From positions 5,053,221-5,117,220 of the forward strand of contig CM030711.1 of assembly GCA_017979445.1 (NCBI GenBank): DNA of 64,000 bases. Direction: 5' to 3'. Position 1 is the stretch's first letter. Each line of letters opens with the position of its first letter. The notes under the pieces were generated by a model. It ran no database searches and was not told where the DNA came from. It saw only the letters and a program-made list of their open reading frames with translations. This DNA is from Akebia trifoliata (Eukaryota; Streptophyta; Magnoliopsida; Ranunculales; Lardizabalaceae). A program made the translations under genes and the position numbers. Of the stretch, positions 28,101 to 41,337 are shown piece after piece.

Positions 28101-28928
28101 TTTTGGTGGAATGACAGTTTGTTGTTACGTTTCCTGCATTAATGTTTACAGTTGCTGAAATGAAGTTCTCATGTTTTTTGAATTGGTTGCTTTGATTGCT
28201 TTGATGTGTGTTAGAAGAATCTCATTACGATGAGCATATTTTATTAAACTTTCCCCATAACATGCTTAGAGTGTGCTGTTATGGTTGATTAGTTCTATGT
28301 TTCTTGCCAGTGTCTCAAGTTTAAGACAGACCAGGCACAAGATGCCAAGAAGATGGAGAAGCTTAACAACATCTTCTTTACTCTAATGGCACGGGGTCCT
28401 GATGGTATTCATCTTTCTTTGAGATTTCCATTGATCATTATTTACGTATCTTATCCTTTTCTCTATGACAATAATTGTTGTTGCTAAAGTTTTAATTTTC
28501 TGTGAAATAACATGCAATAGCAGTAATGTTATTGTTGTTGTGGGCATGGTTTAAAATATCGTATCAATTGAATGTTTCAGCTTCTGAAAAAATCGATATT
28601 GTATCGGTCAATACAAACTGATACATTTTGGTACACACCCGATACATTCCTGAAACATTCATTGTTTCATATTGACCTTGGCCGATAATGATACGTATCG
28701 ATCGGTACATTCCGATATTTTAAACCATGGTTGTGGGCACCACTAAGCATTTCTTCTCTTCTTCCTTTTTTTGTGTGTGTGTGTATGGTGTATATCAAGT
28801 TGTAAATCTTGATGTCTACAGAATATGCTCTAAAATCAAATCTTTGTGCAGCGGATATTACAGAAGTATCAGGAAAAGAACAGGCAGAAGCACAACCATC
28901 AAAGAAAGGAAGGGGAAGGAAGCAATAA
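25117..28928 (+). CDS. SRP9: Signal recognition particle 9 kDa protein
   Basis: SRP9 pairs with SRP14 to bind the Alu domain of SRP RNA and slow elongation while ribosomes are targeted to the ER. Exons: 25117-25188, 25312-25380, 28311-28404, 28852-28928. They total 312 nt, 103 aa, the usual plant length. The protein begins MVYISSWDEFMERSVQLFRA, then TRYVMKYRHCDGKLVLKVTD, then CLKFKTDQAQDAKKMEKLNN and FFTLMARGPD. This is the beta-alpha fold expected for SRP9. The lysine-rich tail (KKGRGRKQ) is typical of the plant proteins. Intron 2 is 2.9 kb and holds two hAT-type elements; intron 3 holds a 185 bp MITE. Splice phases are consistent and sites are GT-AG. No truncation is seen. Confidence 0.95.
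25895..26322. mobile_element. CATGGTTT-family MITE, copy B (428 bp, SRP9 intron 2)
   Basis: It starts CATGTTTTCAAAACTCGG and ends GAGATTTAAAACCATG. Flanks GTAAGAGC and GTAAGCGG match at 6 of 8 positions. The interior aligns with copy A across most of its length ('catttaactcg.tttacatt', 'gttgactcgga.gagttttac'). Confidence 0.7.
26447..26916. mobile_element. hAT-like element, 470 bp (SRP9 intron 2)
   Basis: The left end TAGGGATGTACATTT is matched by AAATGTACATCCCTA on the right, a perfect 15 bp inverted repeat. Flanks CATAAGCA and CATAAGTG match at 6 of 8 positions. The interior is rich in 'gaaccgaa'/'ttcggttc' phrases and carries a tRNA-like segment near 26671-26730. Confidence 0.75.
26661..26790 (+). 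mobile_element. tRNA-like segment inside the hAT element
   Basis: TGGCGAGTTGGT (26678-26689) matches an A box and GGTTCAACTCC (26717-26727) a B box, with spacing typical of an internal RNA polymerase III promoter. The text between them includes CTGTCAC, reminiscent of a GTC anticodon loop. It does not fold as a complete tRNA, so a SINE captured in the hAT element is the likelier reading. Confidence 0.45.
26961..27060 (+). repeat. Tandem repeat, 45 bp unit, about 2.2 copies
   Basis: TCTAGGATTGAGTGTATGTT begins identical 45 bp units at 26961 and 27006, and a third partial unit starts at 27051. The outer flanks also repeat 'gaagttcttgcttc'. It lies in SRP9 intron 2. Confidence 0.85.
28545..28729. 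mobile_element. CATGGTTT-family MITE, copy D (185 bp, SRP9 intron 3)
   Basis: The ends CATGGTTTAAAATATCG and CGATATTTTAAACCATG are perfect inverted repeats of 17 bp. The duplication GTTGTGGG is perfect at 28537-28544 and 28730-28737. The interior differs from copies A and B ('tatcggtcaatac', 'gatacgtatcgatcgg'), so it is a distinct subfamily sharing the terminal 8 bases. Confidence 0.8.
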
Positions 28929-30190
28929 TAAGTTTTAATACAAGGAAGGAAACTAGGCTTGAACAAAATAGTAGGTTAGTGAGGGATGACTGAAGTTTTT
29001 TCTATTGAGCCATTTCTTTTGATTGAAGAAATTTTCACAAGTGACAACTCCATTATTTTCAGGGATTTTTTATTTACGAAACATTCCAATGGAGAATTGT
29101 AAAAGAAACAGATGATCCATCTCTCTTTATTGTACTATGATTCGCGATGCTTGATTTTGCATTACACTTGGATCTATGCCTTTTTTTTGAGACTAACGTT
29201 TTCAGAGGAAAAAATTATGCTTGTAAAATAGACGATTAAACACTTCTAGGAGGAAAAAATCTAGCAAAAACTGTGTCACAAAACCTTAAGAGAAATGCAG
29301 AAGCCATGGAAACAGATAAACTTATTACTCATCATGAATCTGTCAACCATCTATCTAGAACCTATATCTTCAATTGAGGCATGTCTTCCAATTTTTTCTA
29401 GTTATATAAACTTCATTTTGGCGTTCATCATTTCCTTTTAGATCCTCTACTTGGTCTTCATTATGTTTTCCAAAATCATATCAATTGATTTTTTTTCTTC
29501 ATATTATCTCATTTAGGTTCATTACTAGATTCACTTGAGTATATACTCATTTCCACAATATTGTTGTTTTTGGAAAGTATAGCTGCTTCATTGTTGTCTA
29601 TTGTAAAGACTCCAAAAGTGCCCATTTTGAACCAACCAACACTTATTTTATGGGTAACATCCTCATTATTGCCTCTCATCTTTATGGATAATGGTTATTT
29701 TGGGTTATTTCTGGGCCATCAATCTTAACTAACAAGTCATTGTTCCATAATTTTAATTTCGAAGTAAGTTCAGTTTAATAAGTTCATTGTCTCATATGTT
29801 AATGATCTACGTAATGGAATCTCTTCTTAAATATGAACAATTAATCCATCCATAAATTTACTACAGAATTTTAGGTCCTATATAAACATATTTGTGGGAC
29901 CACAATCTGTTATCATTGACAGTCCTTGAACCATCATACCTCAAAGAACAAGATAGGGTTTCATGGAGGTTGCAAATGATAGGATTTTGCAAAGATTAAG
30001 GGTTTTGCCAAGAGATTGAAATGATGGGTTGAAGACAAGCTTGAAGAGGTTCAACATATTAAAATGATTTACTTTACAGGTTGAAAACACTTACTAGAAA
30101 TTTTAAGGACTAGGAAACACTTTATGTTGCTAGTTTCATGGAGTAATTATCCGATAAACATATCTCCAAGTGAGGAGGATCTAGCGTCAT
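28929..30190. other. SRP9 3' flank and intergenic
   Basis: SRP9's 3' UTR should lie in the first few hundred bases; a poly(A) site could not be fixed. The rest is AT-rich with no gene signal. Confidence 0.4.
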
Positions 30191-30199
30191 GGGCTAACA

Positions 30200-30535
30200 A
30201 TAGGGATGGGACAATTGTGGGGTATAAACGTCCTACTCTAACTACAACGGATTAGGCTCCACACTACCTCACTTTATTGTTCATTTTCATCCCCTTGAAT
30301 TTTATTGTCTTTCTTCTCCCTTCCCCCTTTTAATGATATCACTCAAATTTTATTATATTTATTCTTTTACCTCATTTTTAAATAATACCTCTTTAAATTT
30401 ATTATCTTTTCTCTTTTATCCTTTTAACCCCAAACCTCATTTTTAAATAATACCTCTTTAAATTTATTATCTTTTCTCTTTTATCCTTTTAACCCCAAAG
30501 AAGATGTTTGTGTCATAGGCATGGGCAAACTCTAG
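30200..30535 (+). mobile_element. Helitron-like element, 3' part
   Basis: A pyrimidine-rich body ends TGTCATAGGCATGGGCAAAC then TCTAG at 30531-30535, followed by T. The CTAG terminus, a short imperfect hairpin just before it and the absence of a duplication fit a Helitron 3' end. It contains a perfect 65 bp tandem duplication (30370-30434 and 30435-30499). The 5' end is approximate. Confidence 0.5.
30370..30499 (+). repeat. Perfect 65 bp tandem duplication
   Basis: The two 65 bp copies, each starting CCTCATTTTTAAATAATACC and ending AACCCCAAA, are identical. Identity implies a very recent event. Confidence 0.9.
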
Positions 30536-31523
30536 TCTATATAAGAAAACATAATGGTGGACCCCACTCCAGTTATAATTGTATGGGGTATGCGTCATTC
30601 CAGCTCCAGTGGGGTGGAGTCCACATTACCCCACTTTATTCCCTTCTTTCCATCCCATTCAACTTCATTGTCTTTTCTCTCATCTAGTCTATATAATAAA
30701 ATACAATGGTGGGCCCTACTCCAGCTATAATTTTGTGTGGTATGTGTCATTACAACTACAATGGAGTGGGGTCCACATTACCCCATTTTATTATCTTCCA
30801 TTTTCATCCCCATTCAATTTCATTGTCTTTCCTCTTCTCTAGTCTATGTAATAAAACACAACAGTTGGCCCCACTCCGTCTATAATTTTGTGAGGGTATG
30901 CGTCATTCCAATTATAATGGAGTGAGGTTCATACTACCCCACTTTATTTCCTTCCCTCTTCACCCCATTCAATTTCATTGTCTTTCCCCTTCTTTAGTCT
31001 ATATAATAAAACACAACAGTAGATCCCACTTTATCTATAATTTTGTGGGGGTATGTGTCATTCCAAGTACAATGGAGTACTACCCTACTTTATTCCCTTC
31101 CCTCTTCACCACATTCAACTTCATTGTCTTTCCTCTCCTACTCACCCACTCTTCAATAATATCCCTCCAATTTTATTATATTTCTTCTTTTACCAGCTTC
31201 TGAATTATAATGGAGTAGGATTCACATTACTCCACTTTATTGCTTTTCTTCTTCACCTCCATCGACTTTATTGTCCTTTATCTCCCCCCCTTACACTAGA
31301 GTAGGGTTCACATTATCCTATTTTATTGTCTTTTCTCTTTATCCTTTTTAATTTTATTGTCCTCCCCCTCCTCCCCCTCCCCTTCAATAATATCCCTTCG
31401 AAATTACTATTTTTCCTCTTTTTCCCCTCCCCCTGTCAATAATATCCCTCCAATTGTATTATCTTTCCTCTGTTACTCCTTTAACCTCAAAGAGTCGTGC
31501 CTGGCTGCACGAGCAAACTCTAG
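30536..31523 (+). mobile_element. Helitron-like element with four tandem 5' ends
   Basis: Units beginning TCTAT(A/G)TAA(T/G)AAAA start at 30536, 30688, 30843 and 30998, a period of 152-155 bp. Each unit contains 'tgcgtcattcca..tacaatggagtggggt' and 'ccccattcaatttcattgtc'. The last runs into a pyrimidine-rich body ending with a TCGTGC/GCACGA hairpin (31495-31512), GCAAACT and CTAG (31520-31523), then T. A TC start, a hairpin 7-8 bases before CTAG and no duplication are Helitron features. No Rep/helicase is encoded, so it is nonautonomous. Several short frames across the tandem units are artefacts of the repeat. Confidence 0.6.
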
Positions 31524-31589
31524 TCTTCTATAAATTACAAATGCACGTTAATGGTCAATTGCAGTAAAAAAAAATATCTATTTGAATGT

Positions 31590-31970
31590 GTCCTTTTTTT
31601 ATAGGGGTATAAAGTGTGACCATATGAGTTGTAGCTTTATTTCTGCTCACTTTTGTTCAATATGCAAGGCATCAAGGGAATTTACAAATCATATGATTAA
31701 CCAATGTGATGTACCATATGTCGTGTGGTCTCTCATCTTATGTTCATATTCCATCTATCCTGTTTTACTCATTCAATTTTGGTCCTTTTTGAGAGTTGGC
31801 ATTATGGGGTCTTAGGGAGAGAAGATTCTTTTGGCATCCACTTATGCATTTTGTCAGGGTATATGGAAGGAGAGAAACATTCAAATTTTCGATACAATCG
31901 AAGAATTAATAGGTCCACAATCTAATGATAACCATTGTGAGGGTTATATTTTTTAAGTTGGAAGGTTAAC
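31590..31970 (+). pseudogene. L1 LINE zf-RVT remnant
   Basis: One frame reads CSICKASREFTNHMINQCDV then VWSLI, the zinc-knuckle-like zf-RVT region of plant L1 ORF2. A shifted frame downstream reads GIWKERNIQIFD, the conserved IWxERNxRIF motif. The frame break between them and the absence of the catalytic domain mark a dead fragment. Confidence 0.7.
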
Positions 31971-32067
31971 TTGGTAACTTTTCTATATTTTTGTCTCGAT
32001 CATTGGTATATTTATAATTTATAACATAAATAAATATTATACCTTGAAAAAATGGGTTTCTGTCATG

Positions 32068-32301
32068 AATGGTTTTAAATCTCGTCCAAGATGACTTGTT
32101 CGATATGTCTCAATATCGTCCACCAACGAAACAAATAAACAAGTCAAACACATTGGACGAGATTTAAAACCATGGTTCATCTTTCTCATTGTTGAACGAG
32201 ACAAAACGAGACAACTCAAATTTATCGAAAAACTCATTCGAGATGACTCAATCTCGTTCATGGATGAGATGAGACGTCAAAACGAGAGTTTTATAACCAT
32301 A
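32068..32301. mobile_element. CATGGTTT-family MITE, copy C (234 bp)
   Basis: The ends are AATGGTTTTAAATCTCG and CGAGAGTTTTATAACCATA, with the outermost base changed. The duplication CTGTCATG is perfect at 32060-32067 and 32302-32309. Read in reverse, its interior resembles copies A and B ('ttttgacgtct', 'cgagattgagtcatctcg'). An internal GAGATTTAAAACCATGG (near 32159-32175) repeats the terminal motif, suggesting rearrangement. Confidence 0.75.
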
Positions 32302-32400
32302 CTGTCATGTGGTTGAAGATGGGAATACCGGTCATTTTATGTTAGTCTTTCAGGTAAGACTGAAGTTATGAAAACATAAAATGTATCTCTAATTATCTCC

Positions 32401-32625
32401 AACTAGAAGATGGCATGTGCAAACACACATGTATTAAAAGGATTATCTTAACGGCATGGTTAAAAGGATATTTTTATAATTTTAAAAATTAATCAGGATT
32501 ATTTTCTAGACTTGTGAGTTGTAATTTTCTTAAATTTTTTATTTATCAAAATGACCCTAATTACATTAATTTTAAATATAAATGTGGGGGCATTCCACTT
32601 CTGCTCCACCTTCTCTCATTATAAT
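32401..32625. repeat. Dispersed repeat, copy 2 (partner at 14537)
   Basis: It starts AACTAGAAGATGGCATGTGC and ends CTCCACCTTCTCTCATTATAA, as in the 14537 copy, with a diverged AT-rich interior. Confidence 0.5.
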
Positions 32626-32999
32626 GGTAAACAGACAGAGAGGGTACCCAAAAATTATCATTTAAGGTCATTCTGACTTTAACTTTAGAGGATCTTTAAG
32701 GGAATATCTATCCCTTTAAAAAAAAAAAAAAGTCATGAAAAATAAATTTTATTATAAAATAAATTCTATCATTGGATTGCACCTTGAAAAATGTTAAAAA
32801 GAGAGTTGTTTTAAATTTTGGGGTGATAATTAAGTAAGAATGATATTTGGAAGTTGAAAAACCCTTTCCTAGGGGTGGTGGGTTCGGCAAAAATGTCAAA
32901 ATCGCTTTGGATAGGAAAATGAATTTTATGTAAAATGCACAATCATACACCAAAGTGCATATTTCAAGAAAAACATTTTTTCACCCCGTTTTTTTTATT

Positions 33000-33176
33000 A
33001 TATATAATCGGATATCCCTATAGACATGGGGTTGACTTCGTAGGTGGGCTTTGCTCAATTCATAGACCATGGTCTTGTCCAAGGATTAGTCCCAGGGCTG
33101 GGAATTGAACTCACGGCCTACGGACATTAACCGCTCATCGGTCTGAAATTGCCATTGAGCCAACCCTTCGGGGTTA
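33000..33176 (-). mobile_element. tRNA-derived SINE, copy 2
   Basis: On the minus strand it reads GGTTGGCTCAATGGCAATTT (A box), GAGTTCAATTCCC (B box, 33100-33112), then GGACTAATCCTTGGACAAGA and ends in an A-rich tail (T-run at about 32999-33007). It matches copy 1 at 20225-20475, so the family is confirmed by two copies in one orientation. Clear target duplications were not found. Confidence 0.7.
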
Positions 33177-34424
33177 TCCAACCATACAAATCTTATTTAA
33201 TTGGAGCTTTTATAAAGTGATGATGTATATTTGTAGTTTATTGGCGTGGGAATATAACATCCCCAAAAGTTTACTTTATTTCTTAGAAAAATTAGACCGT
33301 AGGGGCAAGCAAAATTTTGTATTTATTTACAACCAAACATCCGACAAAAGTTTACGGATGTATGCCAAAACGCAACGAAACAGCCAATTATCACAAATAT
33401 TTGTAATACGCCGAATAGTTTTCGTACAACACCGTAGCAGCGTGAGTGGGGAATCACTTTAGAATCATATGTGGGCCCACTTTGTTCTTACACAGTTTTC
33501 ACGTTGCTCCACTTGTCAAAAACCCACAGTGTACAGGTCAGATTCTCTCTGTCAAGTTCCACGTGTCAATTTTCAATTAGTTGTTAATTAATGACAACTA
33601 CTTCGGGTACTCCAAATATTTATCTGTGGGCCCACCTTTGGCGGACATTTTGAGGAGAAAAAAAGAAGATTAGAAGATATGGTGATAGACTATCGTTAGA
33701 TTTCTTAGAGATTTGCAATACTAATCTCGATAATGTAAGTAAAGTACACCTTGGTATGACTGTACTCCACTAATAATTAAAAAAAAAAAGGAATAACGAG
33801 GAATTTGGTGGGCCCAATCTGATCTGTGATAGAGACGGCAGTTACGTTTATTGAGCTATTTAAATGAGCCTCAGTCCTGCTCGCCCTTTTGTCTCAAATC
33901 TATCTTTCTCTTCTTTAAAGTTTTTAACTTTATTTCAATTTGTTTTTTTTAATTTTGGGTTTGTAGATTCTTGACAGATCAAGTCATCTCTTTCAGTCAT
34001 GGAAGCAGAATCTAGGGTTTCACAGCCTCTAAATCCAACTTGATTTTCTTTTTCTTTCTTTGTTTTTTTGTTTCTGTAATCAACTAGCTATTTAAATGGT
34101 AAACTTTTCTCTTTATCTCTGTCTGTTTCACTTTGAAATGAGAGAAACCCATAGCTACAGATGAATCTCAAAAGATGAAATTTTGATCAAAACCATCTGT
34201 GTTTTTTTTTTCTATAATGGGTTGTTGATGATTGGTGTTATAGAGCTAGATTTGGAGTTTTGGTGATACATTTCAATCTGGGTCCAACTCAAAATATGAT
34301 ATTTTTGTTTTTCTAAAATGGGTTTTTGATGATCTGTGAGTTGAACTAGTTTTTGGAGTTTTTGTGTGATTTCTTACTATCTGGGTTTTTCTAGGGTTTT
34401 TGAGAAATAGGGTTTGGGAGAATA
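33177..34424 (+). promoter_or_regulatory. WRKY upstream region and leader
   Basis: A G-box/ABRE CACGTGTC lies at 33560-33567. Three TTGACA W-box cores are present on the minus strand between 33510 and 33570 (read as tgtcaa on plus). A TATA-like TATTTAAAT is at 33857-33865. The leader from about 33890 is T-rich and may contain an intron (donor GGTAAAC near 34098, acceptor TTTTCTAG near 34395). W-boxes would allow WRKY self-regulation, common in this family. All roles are inferred from motifs. Confidence 0.45.
33999..34043 (+). CDS. Upstream ORF, 14 codons, in WRKY leader
   Basis: ATG at 33999 opens a short frame, MEAESRVSQPLNPT, ending in TGA. It lies in the predicted 5' leader about 380 bp before the WRKY start. 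It could dampen translation of the main frame, but conservation is unknown. Confidence 0.35.
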   Translation: MEAESRVSQPLNPT

Positions 34425-36480
34425 ATGGAGGAGATTGAAGAAGCTAACAAAGCAGCTGTGAAGAGCTGTCATGGAGTCCTAAATCTCTTATGTAAGCCTC
34501 AACGTCATATACAACAGTATAGAAACTTAATGGTGGAAACTAGGGTGACTTTGTTCAAATTCAAGAGAGTTGTTTCTCTTCTCAATTCTAGTTTGGGTCA
34601 TGGGAGAGTCAGAAAAATGGAGAACCCTCAATTTCCATCTCCTTCTCACAAAAACATCTTCTTGGACAACCCATACACCTCCTTATCAGATTCTTCAGCC
34701 AAACCTCTCCAAATTAATTCTCTTGGAAACCCAAATGTAGAGATAATGGATTCAACTTCTAAGAAGAAAATATCCTTAGAAAACTCAGCATTAGAAATGG
34801 GTTCTGTTTCGAAGAATCATCCTCTCCAACTTTCCCAACAAACACCATCAACTTCACATTATCAATTCTTCCAACAACAACTTCATCATCATCTACTGCA
34901 GCAACAGAGATTTCAGTGTCAGCAGATGATGATGATGAAATTGAAATTCGAAGCTGATATGATGCATCAGAGGAGAAATGACAATGACTTAAACCTCAAG
35001 TTTGATAGCCTCACCAGTTGTACACCTACCATGTCATCTACTAGATCTCTCATCTCATCTCTGAGCAAGGATGGAAGTGTGGGTGGGGCTAACTTGGATG
35101 GGAAATCGGTCCATTTGATCGATGCTTCGCAATCGTTTGATCAGAACTCACACCCTACTACTCACCAGCGTGGGTGCTCTGCTAGGGGAGGAGGTGATGA
35201 GAGTGTGAAAGGGGGGAGTAGTAGTGGTAAATGCCATTGTTCAAGGAGGAGGTTAGATTTCGGTACTTCTATGTTTTAGTTTGTTATGCCCAATTGGTTT
35301 TTTCGATCATTCACTAACAATGTTTCTGTTTTATAGGAAATTGAGGGTGAAGAGAACCATCAAAGTACCTGCAATTAGTGACAAGATTTCAGATATCCCT
35401 TCTGATGAGTATTTATGGAGAAAGTATGGGCAGAAGCCAATCAAGGGTTCTCCACACCCTAGGTATATCTACCCTTATTTTGACATTCATTACTACGTTT
35501 TTTTTTTTTTTTTTTTAAAAACCCATAAATCTAGATTTAACGTACGTTTTTTATTTGATATGGTTCTAAAGATCAGCTATGGATTAAAGTTTGATGGATG
35601 GATATTTTTTCAGTTTTTTTTTTTCCTTTAAGAAATTATTTTCTTCAATGAATTATCAAGTTATTTGTTCATTTGCTACTGTAGATATCTCTTATTGGAA
35701 GAACATTAGGAATGTTTGTTCATCTTCATTTTAAAAGAAAATGTCAGAATTTGTTCCTAAATAACTGTAAATGGTTGCTAAATTTGGGGAAAGCCAAACT
35801 TGTTCACATTTTTAGGGCTTCTCGATGTCAATTCCATTGGACATTTTCGAATTACTGGCAAATTTTCGTTAACAATAACATCCTGTTTCATTTGGTTGAC
35901 CAAGTTGCCTAATTATATAGACCATGGAAGTCTTAAGAAACATGGGGTAAAAACTTAGCGTTCATGTATGAAGTGGATTTAAGATTATAATACCGAATTT
36001 CATACCACACGTGGGGAGTGAACTTGAAGGAGTTGGCCTTGCGACCACTCACCTTCCTTCTTGATTTAATGATTTTCCTACCTAGTAGTTGGCCTTTATA
36101 TGCTGAGAAGTGCCTCCTCATTGGGATGGAAGATGGGAACTTATTTCTATTCTCCTCCTTATCTTATGAAGAACACATTCAACATATATTTGCAAATTTC
36201 TTGATGGATGAACATTATCACAATGATGCTTGTTGTTGGTGCATTTTAGATCTCATTGACACCCAATATTTTTTTTTTCTTCTAATTGATGATTAAGAAG
36301 GCGTTGTTGAATGAATTTTTATACAGGGGTTACTATAAATGCAGCAGCATGAGAGGATGCCCAGCAAGGAAGCAAGTCGAGAGGAGCTTGGAAGAACCCT
36401 CAATGCTTATCGTGACCTATGAAGGTGAACATAACCACTCAAGGTTGACGTCTCAATCTGCCATTACTCAGATATCATGA
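34425..36480 (+). CDS. WRKY transcription factor, group IId
   Basis: A nuclear DNA-binding protein that recognises TTGAC W-boxes, usually in defence and stress responses. Exons: 34425-35251, 35337-35462, 36327-36480; 1107 nt, 368 aa. A calmodulin-binding C-motif-like [13 protein letters not shown] lies at 41-53. The group's HARF motif is degenerate (GHGRVRK, 58-64). Residues about 145-175 are Gln/His/Met-rich. A plant zinc-cluster stretch [20 protein letters not shown] precedes the WRKY domain. WRKYGQK is at 303-309; zinc ligands Cys323, Cys329, His353 and His355 form CX5CX23HXH. The intron inside the WRKY domain splits the Arg318 codon, the conserved R-type position. The C-terminus is only 13 aa after HNH. 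The domain [10 protein letters not shown] has Leu where Ser is common in the group. The closest members are likely WRKY7/11/15/17/21/39/74, and I cannot choose one. Confidence 0.93.
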
Positions 36481-38250
36481 AGAGCTTCATTATCCAACTA
36501 TTATTTGTAGCTGTGCTGTGTTGTCTTGTGCTCTTTATACCCTTACTAGTTTCTGATTGGGCATGAATGACTAGAAATATGAATCATTAAGGGATTCTAC
36601 AATAAGGAGAGTAAGCTTTCCAGGTCTTTGAGCTTCCTGAGGCAGGCATATATTATAAACACCAAACCTATACAAACTCTACAAAAACAATATGTAAGAA
36701 TGGCGTCGTCCATGAAATTATGTTTTTCAAAACAGTGCTTCTGAATTTATCTGATCTCTTTGAATAATGTTTATTAAGATTGTTTTTGCTTTTGTTCCTG
36801 CCATTTTAAATGTTAGATTTGAGTTTTTCAGAAACATGGGATTAAAAGATTAAGAAACCAAAACAGACATTCTTGCTTTAAGAATCCTAGAAAAATTGAG
36901 CATTTTTTTCCTACTTCATGGCATGATTGGGGCTTGAAGGTAGCCTATTATATGGCCTGCTAAATCCAAATTGTTTGTTCGTGAATAAAATACATGGCCC
37001 ACTGTATAATCAGCTCGTACAATTTATTTATTTTTTTGGACCATTTGTTACAAAACACAGCCACTATATTAGCCCCCATTAAATATTCAATCTAACGAAA
37101 AAACATGTTTTAAGGCTGAATATATTTCTGGCGGTGCAGTGCTATTTTTGGTCAATCAAATTTATTACAAGTCAATTTTCTTCAAAAGCTACATTGTTGG
37201 GTCATGAAATCCTTATACAAAAAACTCGTGTCGTGATAGAATTGAATTCTACTTAAAAGATTTATGTTGAATGGTTCTTTCACATCTAAACCAACTGTAC
37301 CTACTTATTGAGTGGAAGTAACCTCAAGTTGTCCCATTAAGTTTGTAGAACACATCTTTACTCTTATTCGTCAAGAGCAAACTCAGATTGATATGTGGAT
37401 GAGATTGTCTAGGTTTATTGTCATAAAAACAGTGTCAAGTGTCTACAGATCCACAGACGATCAGAAGCCTGTTCTCATCACCTAGAACGAATCCTGTTTT
37501 GATGATGATGATTATAATTTCTTGCCACTAATCGTGGGAAGAAATAACAAGAAACCACTACCAAAAAACACAAATGGCTAATTTTTGGTATGTAGAGAGA
37601 TTTATCAAGTAATGGCAAAAAAATTAAAAAGCAATATGCAATTGTATACCATACAACTAGCAAACTTGATAGCATCTGAAACTTGCAAGGAAATACCACA
37701 ATATCCTCCTCTCTGAACTGATCTCACTCTCTTTTCGATGATAATAATGCCCTTCACATTTCCATTCTCCATGGAAACATTGAAAGGTGAGAATGTGAGT
37801 TCCCTAAACCCATCTAGCTCACCATAACACCCAATCTGATCCAATGTTGGGTAACCAAACAAGTAACTTTAATATTACTGACTAGCTTTTGTATATTATA
37901 ATAATTTCAAGTAAAGGACATTCCAGACAAAAGGATATTTCAAACATCTCGTCTCTGTAATCGTATCACCTCCTTATAGCCATTCATTCATAAGGTTTCC
38001 ATGAAAAACCATTTTAGCAAAAGGGGTACCAGAAACAATCAGAAATAATACCCAAAACCAAGTTTTCTAATTAAGCAAAGCAAAGCGGAGGCTTTCAAAC
38101 TTTAAAGTGATAAGAGTTCTGCAGAAAGAATCCAACAACTAGAAGAACAAAAGTACAAGTGTTCGAAAAAGAGATCGATAAAAATTCTAAATGGAAAACA
38201 AATGCAACGCAACCATCAGATCCTCTCTTGAGAATATAAAATTGTCCATC
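36481..38250. other. Intergenic between WRKY and RPS15
   Basis: The WRKY and RPS15 genes converge here, so both 3' UTRs lie in this stretch. A minus-strand frame (37605-37862) starts MFGYPTLDQIGCYGELDGFR. Its composition looks protein-like, but I do not recognise it; it may be a fragment of a lost gene. Nothing else is supported. Confidence 0.4.
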
Positions 38251-41032
<2,782 letters not shown>

Positions 41033-41049
41033 GATTGAAGAAGAACTAG

Positions 41050-41132
41050 AAACCCTAATTTGCAGGAGCCGATTATCTGAAGAACTAGGGTTTGGGTAAG
41101 GTAACATCTTGCCATATCTTCGTATTTATATA
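41050..41132 (-). promoter_or_regulatory. RPS15 core promoter
   Basis: The minus strand has CTATATAAATA at about 41123-41133, 90 bp before the ATG. A telo-box AAACCCTAG is at 41085-41093 (minus), and AAACCCTAA at 41050-41058 reads on the plus strand. Telo-boxes close to a TATA box are typical of plant ribosomal protein promoters. Confidence 0.6.
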
Positions 41133-41337
41133 GTTGACCTAAAGAGTTTATTGTATGTAAGTCCCTATTCAACTCGTGAATTAAAATAAGATCCTCTATA
41201 GTTTTTTATTACATGTAAGTCCTTATTAAATTCGTAAATTAAAACAAGAGTCTCTACAGTTCGGTAATTATGCTACGGCTCTTTTTTGGAGTTTACTTCA
41301 GGACATATTGATGATATAGCCCTTGACCTCAGTCTTC

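Noticed and set aside
30579..31304. Several overlapping plus-strand frames of 62-101 codons
   Set aside because: They repeat the same peptide every 155 bp because they translate the tandem Helitron 5' units.
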